This document shows positions 1-4,463 of a stretch of 5,744 bases of DNA, in pieces. A program made the translations under genes and the position numbers. The stretch comes from Thermoflexales bacterium. Its GTDB lineage: Bacteria; Chloroflexota; Anaerolineae; Fen-1058. Under the pieces are notes generated by a model. It was not told the DNA's origin and did no database searches. It saw nothing but the letters and a program-made list of their open reading frames with translations. The stretch spans positions 1 through 5,744 of the forward strand of contig JAUQXD010000913.1 of the NCBI GenBank assembly GCA_030834835.1, written 5' to 3'. Numbering within the stretch: position 1 is the first letter of the stretch; the number at the start of each line of letters is the position of its first letter.

Positions 1-878
1 TCCAGCGCGGCTTCGGCATCCTCGTGTAAATGTTCGGCGTCGCTGAGCAGCACCGCCTGCAACAGTTGGCGTGCTTTGTCGCCGCCGATCTGACCCAGCG
101 ACCACACGGCCGCTTGCTGCACGTTCTCATCCACGTCGTCGAGCAGTTCAGCCAGGCGGCGCACGGCGGGCACATATTCCAACTCGCCGCAGGCGCGGGC
201 CGCTTCGAAGCGCATTTCGGGATCGCGCGAATCGAGTTCGCGCACGACGATCTCGCCCCACTGTTCGTCATCGGCCGAGCGGCCCATGGCGAATACGGCG
301 CTGAGCCGCATGGGCTGTTCGGCGTGCTGATATCCCTGCCGGATCAAGTCGCCGACTTCGGCATAGCCCAGAAAACCCAGCGCTTCCAACGCGCGGCGGC
401 GCACTTCCAGCGCCTCGGCAGGATTGGCGTAAGCGGTTTTCAAAGCTTTAGTAACCGGCGCAACCTTGTTGGCGGGGATGTCTTCCAGTTCACCGGCGTA
501 CACAAAGCGGCCCAGTGCTCCGGCGGCGGCGGCGCGCACACTCTCGGACGGATCGGCCAGCAATTTTAGCATCGGCGCGATCAGCGCGGCGTCATCGTCT
601 TCCCACAGGCCTTCGATAGCGGCCACGCGCACCAGCGGGTCTGAATCGTTCAGGCCGAAGCGATAGATCGGGCTGAAGTCCACCTCAAAGTTGTCTTCGG
701 TAATATCGACGAGGTGGCGCATTGCCGTCTGCCGCCGATCGGCCGAGAGGGCGCCCCACACCGATCGGACTTTATCCAGATCCGTGCGGTCGAGGCCGGA
801 AAATGCGAACAGGCCGGCCACTGAGATCGGCTCGGCCTCATTCTTCAAGTTCTTGAGCGTATCTTCAACGGGTTGCAT
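1..878 (-). CDS. HEAT-repeat protein, C-terminus beyond left edge
   Basis: The reading frame is open from an ATG at 876-878 to the window edge, giving 292 residues with no stop. From about residue 70 it consists of tandem helical repeats of HEAT / PBS-lyase type. Recognisable units are DSDPLVRVAAIEGL (78-91), DPSESVRAAAAGALG (109-123), LEVRRRALEALGFLG (157-171), a degenerate QPMRLSAVFAMG (188-199), DPEMRFEAARACGEL (219-233) and DENVQQAAVWSLGQIG (250-265). Each has the usual D-x-x-x-V-R-x-x-A-A-x-A-L-G pattern. Residues 1-70 are helical but not repeat-like. There is no signal peptide or membrane segment, so it is probably cytoplasmic. HEAT solenoids are protein-binding scaffolds. The substrate or partner cannot be read from the sequence, and no catalytic motif is visible. 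The start is supported by AAAGGA at 884-889, five bases upstream. The gene lies 127 bases downstream of rseP on the same strand, with no convincing promoter of its own, so it may be read through from rseP. Confidence 0.9.
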   Translation of the reverse strand, partial: MQPVEDTLKNLKNEAEPISVAGLFAFSGLDRTDLDKVRSVWGALSADRRQTAMRHLVDITEDNFEVDFSPIYRFGLNDSDPLVRVAAIEGLWEDDDAALIAPMLKLLADPSESVRAAAAGALGRFVYAGELEDIPANKVAPVTKALKTAYANPAEALEVRRRALEALGFLGYAEVGDLIRQGYQHAEQPMRLSAVFAMGRSADDEQWGEIVVRELDSRDPEMRFEAARACGELEYVPAVRRLAELLDDVDENVQQAAVWSLGQIGGDKARQLLQAVLLSDAEHLHEDAEAAL

Positions 879-910
879 GTGAGTCCTTTGGTCACGTGGT
901 CGTTGGTCAA

Positions 911-985
911 TTGGTACATTGGTAGATTGGTAGATTAGTCGGCCGGTCAAGCGAAAACCAATTTACCAATCTATCAATTTACCAG
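911..985. repeat. 26-bp imperfect inverted repeat made of an 8-base unit
   Basis: Arms 911-936 and 960-985 pair over 26 positions around a 23-base loop. There is one clear mismatch (917/979) and four G-T wobble positions (911/985, 922/974, 933/963 and one near the ends). The central ten bases (923-932 with 964-973) match perfectly. The left arm contains ATTGGTA three times at an exact 8-base period (910, 918, 926). The right arm carries the complementary TACCAAT unit with small changes. Because the differences are G-T pairs as read on the plus strand, an RNA hairpin would be more stable on the plus strand than in the rseP-to-HEAT transcript on the minus strand. There is no T-run after either arm, so it does not look like an intrinsic terminator. 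It lies between rseP and the HEAT gene. Possible roles are a dispersed intergenic repeat or a transcript-processing or stability hairpin. Confidence 0.75.
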
Positions 986-1005
986 TTACTAATCCTACCG
1001 ACTGC

Positions 1006-2301
1006 CTAATTTATAATCGGGTTGCCAATGTCCTGGATGGTGATCAGGACCATGAGGCCCAGCAGCATGGCCATGCCGATGAGATGCACCACCGCTTCAC
1101 GCTCCGGCGAGACGCGCTTGCGGCGCACGGCTTCGATCAGCACGAAAATGAGGCGGCCGCCGTCAAGCGCGGGCAGGGGCAGCAAGTTGGTAATGCCCAG
1201 CGCCAGGCTGATCTGCGCGACCAGGCTGAGAATCCACCATGATTCACCCGTATCAATCGTGCGCTGCACGGACAGCGCCGCCACCTGACTGATGCCGACC
1301 GGCCCCATGACGCGCGCTTCACTCGGCTTCAGCAGGCCACTGAGTAACTTGGTCGGCAGTGTCACGATTTGTTGCACCGTATCACCCATATCGTTGAATG
1401 CCAGCACCGCAGCCTGATCCAGCGGGTACGACCGCAGCGTATAAATTTCCGGGTTGCCCAACTGAACACCCATGGCCCCCTGGCCCTCGGGCGTCTGCTC
1501 GACGGTGCGCGGGGTCACGGTCATCGGCAACAACTCATTGCCGCGCTTGATCACCAGGTCGACCGGGCTGCCCCGGTGCGCGCCGACGTAGGTCTGCACC
1601 TGATCGATGCGGCGCACCGAACTGCCGCCGACGCTGACGATGATGTCGTCCACGCGCATGCCCGCCTGCCCGGCCGGGGAATTATCGGCGACATCACGCA
1701 CCAGGATCGGGAGGTCAGGATAGCCCGTGGCGTACATCGCGGTAAACACGACCAGCGCCGCGATCAAATTCATGCCCGGCCCGGCCAGCAGCGTAATCGC
1801 GCGCCAGCGCTTGGGCGCATCGCCAAAACTGCCCTTGCCGCTCAGGCCTTCTTCGCCCAGCATCCGCACGAAGCCGCCCAGCGGCAGCCAGTTCAACGTA
1901 TATTCCGTGCCCGGATCGAACTCGCTTACTTCACCATAGAGGAAGGCTTCGTTCGTGCTGAACTCATCGAGTGTGGGCGCGGTGACCGGCGTCTCTTCCA
2001 ACACCGTGATCGACTTGAGGATCAATCGGTCGTTGATCTTATCGGCCGTAGCGCGCACAACCTTGCCCTCTTCCAGCGTTTTGGGCAATTTGAAGTTGCG
2101 CGGAATGATCACCCGGCGCGACCCAATCAGCGCGGAGCCTTGTCCGCGCCACAGCCGCAATGCGCGCGGCGGATAAAACATGCCAAACTCCAGCACGCGA
2201 ATGCCGGCACGCTTGGCGGCCAGAAAATGGCCCAGTTCATGAATGAACACGAGCGGACCCAACACCAGTAAAAACGCGAAAACCTGCATTCCGATCGACA
2301 T
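1006..2301 (-). CDS. rseP: RseP-type site-2 intramembrane zinc metalloprotease (M50)
   Basis: This is a membrane protease that cleaves transmembrane segments of its substrates, in other bacteria anti-sigma factors and leftover signal peptides. The 431 residues show the full family plan. The first membrane helix (about 6-28) carries the zinc motif HELGH at 21-25. A membrane-associated beta loop, GGFVRMLGE, is at 142-150. A second helix follows AGPGMN (173-190). A single PDZ domain spans about 199-265, with SPAGQAGMRVDDII at 208-221. The third zinc-ligand motif NLLPLPALDGGR is at 372-383 (Asp380), and a last helix covers about 403-422. All catalytic residues are present, so it should be active. 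The odd feature is about 75 extra residues between HELGH and GGFVRM, roughly 55-133. E. coli RseP has one more PDZ domain but no such insert. The ATG at 2299-2301 has AAGG about nine bases upstream and gives an N-terminus of normal length. A second ATG at codon 5 is possible. The physiological substrate cannot be inferred. Confidence 0.95.
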   Translation of the reverse strand: MSIGMQVFAFLLVLGPLVFIHELGHFLAAKRAGIRVLEFGMFYPPRALRLWRGQGSALIGSRRVIIPRNFKLPKTLEEGKVVRATADKINDRLILKSITVLEETPVTAPTLDEFSTNEAFLYGEVSEFDPGTEYTLNWLPLGGFVRMLGEEGLSGKGSFGDAPKRWRAITLLAGPGMNLIAALVVFTAMYATGYPDLPILVRDVADNSPAGQAGMRVDDIIVSVGGSSVRRIDQVQTYVGAHRGSPVDLVIKRGNELLPMTVTPRTVEQTPEGQGAMGVQLGNPEIYTLRSYPLDQAAVLAFNDMGDTVQQIVTLPTKLLSGLLKPSEARVMGPVGISQVAALSVQRTIDTGESWWILSLVAQISLALGITNLLPLPALDGGRLIFVLIEAVRRKRVSPEREAVVHLIGMAMLLGLMVLITIQDIGNPIIN

Positions 2302-2346
2302 ACCTGCCTGCCTTCTGATAGCCTCAACTTTCCTTGACTATGGATG

Positions 2347-2375
2347 ATTATACCCTTGCGCTACAGGTCTGACAA
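2347..2375 (-). promoter_or_regulatory. Sigma70-type promoter for rseP
   Basis: On the minus strand a perfect -10 hexamer TATAAT (2352-2347) follows a -35 hexamer TTGTCA (2375-2370, five of six matches to TTGACA) at the ideal 17-base spacing. Transcription would begin near 2340, leaving a leader of about 39 bases before the rseP start. The promoter lies wholly in the 85-base gap after the mvaD stop codon, so rseP need not depend on mvaD transcription. No operator-like dyad is evident. Assignment rests only on match and position. Confidence 0.75.
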
Positions 2376-2386
2376 TGAGAACGGGG

Positions 2387-3361
2387 TTAGAGTAAGCGGG
2401 CGGGTCCGCCGGCGTGAGCCGTCACGATGCGCTTCACCCCCGCGATACGGCTCAGGCGGCGGGCCACTTCGGTTGAGGCGCTGGCCGGACACAACACGTG
2501 CACGTTGGGGCCGGCGTCGATGGTGGTGCAGGCGGGCAGACCGTCGCGACGCCACTCGCTGACGGCTTGCATCACGGCGATGGTCGCGGGCTGCCAGTAC
2601 ATTAACACGGGCGACGACGTGATCATCACCGCGTGCATCATCAATGAATCCAGTTCGACCACTTCCGCTAAGGCCGCAAAATCGCGATCGAGGACGGCCG
2701 ATTGAGCCTTCGCCAGCCGATCGGCCACGGAAGCGATCCGGGCCGCTTGCAACGGACTTGTATCGGCCACCGCATGCCCTTCAGTTGATCCGACTGCTTT
2801 GTGCCCCAGATCGATCAACGCGACGACATCGTGCAAGTCCCAGTGTTCGGCGGGCGCGATGGAGTACGCGTAACTCGATCGATCATCGTCGCCCATCGTC
2901 CATTCCACGAAGCCGCCCGGCACGCTGCGACACGCGCTGCCTGAACCGAGCCGCGCCAGCCGTGAGAGATCGGCCTCGCTGAGTGACAGGCCCGCCGCCG
3001 CACTCGCGGCCACCGCCAACGCTGCAAAACCCGAGGCCGATGAAGCCAGGCCCGCGCCTGCGGGAAATTCATTGCGGCTGTTCATGTGCGCGTACAGCGA
3101 AATTCCACCGAGTTGCCGCACCCGATCGAGCAGCCGCACCACGCGCTCGCGGCCCGGCCCGCTAATCGTGCGACTGCCCAGCACGACGACATCGGCCGTT
3201 AACGACGGATCGAATTCGACCGTGGTGGTGGTGGACAGGCCGCCCATGTTCATCGACAGCGATGGATTAGACGGCAGTCGCAAAGCCTGATCGCGATTCC
3301 CCCAGTATTTGATGAGGGCGATGTTGGGATGGGCCACAGCTGTTGCGCGCCGAGTTTGCAT
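2387..3361 (-). CDS. mvaD: Diphosphomevalonate (or phosphomevalonate) decarboxylase
   Basis: This GHMP-superfamily enzyme carries out the ATP-dependent decarboxylation in the mevalonate route to isopentenyl units. It is soluble and 324 residues long, close to the family norm. Seen in order: AHPNIALIKYWGNRD (10-24), GGLSTTTTVEF (40-50), the nucleotide and phosphate loop NEFPAGAGLASSASGFAAL (97-115), LGSGSACRSVPGGFVEW (138-154, with the substrate-binding Arg145), and TIDAGPNVHVL (280-290) with the expected catalytic Asp282. These align well with yeast and staphylococcal enzymes. One difference is Asn22, where yeast and Staphylococcus have Lys in KYWGK. In the Chloroflexota member Roseiflexus a related protein was shown to act on phosphomevalonate, passing the product to isopentenyl phosphate kinase, so the exact substrate here is open. 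The ATG at 3359-3361 is backed by AAGGTGA (3372-3378), ten bases upstream. No other mevalonate gene is in the window. Confidence 0.93.
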   Translation of the reverse strand: MQTRRATAVAHPNIALIKYWGNRDQALRLPSNPSLSMNMGGLSTTTTVEFDPSLTADVVVLGSRTISGPGRERVVRLLDRVRQLGGISLYAHMNSRNEFPAGAGLASSASGFAALAVAASAAAGLSLSEADLSRLARLGSGSACRSVPGGFVEWTMGDDDRSSYAYSIAPAEHWDLHDVVALIDLGHKAVGSTEGHAVADTSPLQAARIASVADRLAKAQSAVLDRDFAALAEVVELDSLMMHAVMITSSPVLMYWQPATIAVMQAVSEWRRDGLPACTTIDAGPNVHVLCPASASTEVARRLSRIAGVKRIVTAHAGGPARLL

Positions 3362-3698
3362 TATGCGTCGATCACCTTGTCAGAGTTTCCTGCTGCAAGT
3401 GTACCACGCACATGCCGTCAGATTCGCCCAGGGCAGCCGAGTGCGACTGTGTTGCCCGCTATTCGAAAACAAAACGCCGCAGCCAAGCCGAAGACTGCTT
3501 TCAAATATTGGTTTTGCGTTGGGATTGCGTTGGCATTTAGCTGGCAAGCGTATCTGACGTTGGGATTGGTCGGTATTCCAGGTGAAACATGTGTATCAGG
3601 CCCTATTCGGACGGGTCTCATTCCATCAAGCGAATCGTTCGTAGCAAAGCATTGATTGAACGTCACAACTATCATTCAATTTCGTTGGAGGTGTAAAG
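3362..3698. other. Divergent intergenic region, lower GC, no firm gene
   Basis: These 337 bases separate mvaD (minus) from the small membrane-protein gene (plus) and must hold the start signals for both. The left edge carries the mvaD ribosome site and possible promoter. The right edge carries GGAGG at 3687-3691. An 11-base direct repeat, CGTTGGGATTG, occurs at 3517-3527 and 3558-3568. The 41-base offset is not a multiple of three. A six-base dyad ATTGAA / TTCAAT at 3655-3660 and 3675-3680 lies just before the plus-strand ribosome site and could be an operator, though six bases can pair by chance. A plus-strand frame from a GTG at 3449 to TGA at 3653-3655 would encode 68 residues with one hydrophobic stretch (about residues 20-43), but its start has no ribosome binding site. 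I could not identify a convincing promoter for the plus-strand gene. Confidence 0.5.
3398..3406 (-). promoter_or_regulatory. Possible extended -10 promoter for mvaD
   Basis: Reading the minus strand from 3406 gives TGG followed by TACACT (3403-3398). This is a TGn extended -10 arrangement with four of six matches to TATAAT. No good -35 hexamer lies 16 to 18 bases upstream, which is tolerated for extended -10 promoters. The predicted start near 3391 would give a leader of about 30 bases containing the mvaD ribosome binding site. The motif is short and could be chance. Confidence 0.35.
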
Positions 3699-4121
3699 AT
3701 GAAACGGCCCATGATCATGATAACTTTGCTTTTGGTGATTTTGTTTGCAAGTTTCGTATACTTCTTTCGAGGATTGGCGTTAGCGCTCCTGGGCGGCATA
3801 GCCAGTAAGGTCGGCGCACAGGCTGGCGGTAATCTTACGATCTTGGCGGGCATGCTGATGGCGATTTCAGCAGTGTGCGCCTGGGCCTTCGTGAATGCCG
3901 TCTGGAACTTCAAACCTTGGGCGCGGGCTTATGGTTTTTTCGCGGCCAGTTTTGCCCTGGTGAGCGTTATGTTTAACCTTGCGCAAGGAGCCACCTTCAT
4001 CATGGAGGTTACTAGCATCATTATGGCAGTGTGTATCACGTCCTATTCGTTAATGTACGGTGTGCAACTCCGTGCCATTCGCCGCAACTATTCGCCTGTT
4101 GCCTCCTACGGGCATTCATAA
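3699..4121 (+). CDS. Small four-helix integral membrane protein, unknown function
   Basis: I do not recognise the family. The 140-residue product is almost entirely membrane-embedded. Hydrophobic segments lie at about 5-31, 45-68, 77-96 and 99-121, with short loops and a polar tail (125-140) rich in Arg near its start. The charged N-terminus MKR and the RAIRRN motif at 125-130 suggest both ends face the cytoplasm by the positive-inside rule. The loop between helices 2 and 3 has NFKPWARAYGF (70-80), a K-x-W-A-R turn common in small uncharacterised membrane proteins. There are no catalytic or metal-binding clusters. The start is strong: GGAGG at 3687-3691 sits seven bases before the ATG. It is the only plus-strand gene, is divergent from mvaD, and converges on the galactosidase gene. 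Its codons use more A/T in third positions than its GC-rich neighbours, which could reflect hydrophobic composition or a separate origin. Confidence 0.8.
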   Translation: MKRPMIMITLLLVILFASFVYFFRGLALALLGGIASKVGAQAGGNLTILAGMLMAISAVCAWAFVNAVWNFKPWARAYGFFAASFALVSVMFNLAQGATFIMEVTSIIMAVCITSYSLMYGVQLRAIRRNYSPVASYGHS

Positions 4122-4161
4122 CCGGTTGTTTTTATCTGCCTGCTCTGTTATCAGACAGCAT

Positions 4162-4194
4162 GACCATGCCGGCTCATTATCAGCCGGCATGGTC
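4162..4194 (+). terminator. Strong 13-bp hairpin after the membrane-protein gene
   Basis: GACCATGCCGGCT (4162-4174) and its exact reverse complement (4182-4194) enclose a seven-base loop, CATTATC. It lies 40 bases past the stop codon of the plus-strand gene, a typical terminator position. No T-run follows on either strand, so it is not a classical intrinsic terminator. It may stop transcription inefficiently, block 3' exonuclease decay, or simply be a repeat. The hairpin itself is certain and its role is not. Confidence 0.45.
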
Positions 4195-4343
4195 GCGTTA
4201 GATGGATGACAGAGTCCCGCAAAATCGATCAAAGCGATGTCCGACTGCGCAGCATTTCCGTCCGCCTCCGACTTCCTTCTCTGTCCATTTATCACAATAA
4301 ATGCGCGCCCCCGCTTCGCGGACAGGGCGTGAGCGGAATTCCG

Positions 4344-4380
4344 CACATCCTGGGCGAGCGCAGCGAAGTCGAAGGATGCG
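4344..4380. repeat. Degenerate GCGAAGTCGAAGG-type intergenic repeat
   Basis: CATCCT (4346-4351) and AGGATG (4373-4378) form the ends of an element whose middle reads GCGCAGCGAAGTCGAAGG (4359-4375). This resembles a family of intergenic elements of the form CCTGAGCG-AAGTCGAAGG that I associate, from memory, with Chloroflexota and some other environmental bacteria. It shares CATCCTG-GCG at its left end with the 19-bp repeat about 70 bases further on. A perfect 12-base palindrome, GCGGAATTCCGC (4333-4344), adjoins it on the left. Confidence 0.5.
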
Positions 4381-4415
4381 GCTCATGGAAAACGACCGGA
4401 CTTGTAGCATAATCT

Positions 4416-4463
4416 GCATCCTGAGCGGAGCAGCGCGCTGTTCTGCTGCTCCGCTCAGGATGC
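4416..4463. repeat. 19-bp perfect inverted repeat overlapping the galactosidase stop
   Basis: The arms at 4416-4434 and 4445-4463 are exact reverse complements over 19 bases (left arm GCATCCTGAGCGGAGCAGC), with a ten-base loop. The right arm contains the TGA stop of the minus-strand galactosidase gene (4455-4457) and its last two codons, so the hairpin begins inside the coding end. It is well placed to end or protect that transcript. No T-run follows on the minus strand, so it is not a standard terminator. It looks like a relative of the 4344-4380 element, possibly a mobile intergenic repeat that supplied the present stop codon. Confidence 0.8.

Larger units (their letters stand above)
4122..4454. 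other. Repeat-rich convergent intergenic region, no gene
   Basis: The 333 bases between two converging stop codons contain no supportable gene. The short open frames here are arginine-rich and lack ribosome sites. The stretch holds several separate inverted repeats: a 13-bp perfect hairpin (4162-4194), a 7-bp hairpin with a CACA loop (4286-4303), a perfect 12-base palindrome (4333-4344), a degenerate hairpin (4344-4380), and the left arm of a 19-bp perfect repeat (4416-4463). Between 4195 and 4285 I see nothing definable. The density of dyads suits a double termination zone or a site where intergenic repeats gather. Confidence 0.6.

Noticed and set aside
30..569. Plus-strand open frame of 179 codons at the left end
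   Set aside because: It is antisense to the HEAT-repeat gene, whose minus-strand frame carries clear repeated motifs. Its Gly/His/Arg-rich product is a shadow.
901..985. CRISPR-like array
   Set aside because: The repeated unit is only 7-8 bases with no spacers, and the copies are arranged as an inverted repeat.
1010..1015. TATAAA as a -10 box for the HEAT gene (minus strand)
   Set aside because: It overlaps the end of rseP, has no -35 at a workable distance, and would imply a leader of about 125 bases through the hairpin.
1369..2271. Plus-strand open frame of 300 codons opposite rseP
   Set aside because: It is antisense to a gene with all family motifs intact, is rich in His, Arg and Ala as expected of a shadow frame in GC-rich DNA, and matches no family.
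3652..3680. TTGATT-17-TTCAAT as promoter of the plus-strand membrane gene
   Set aside because: Only four of six bases match in each hexamer, and the predicted start would fall on the ribosome binding site.
4116..4346. Minus-strand open frame of 76 codons in the convergent gap
   Set aside because: There is no ribosome binding site, it spans hairpins, its product looks random, and it overlaps the end of the plus-strand gene.
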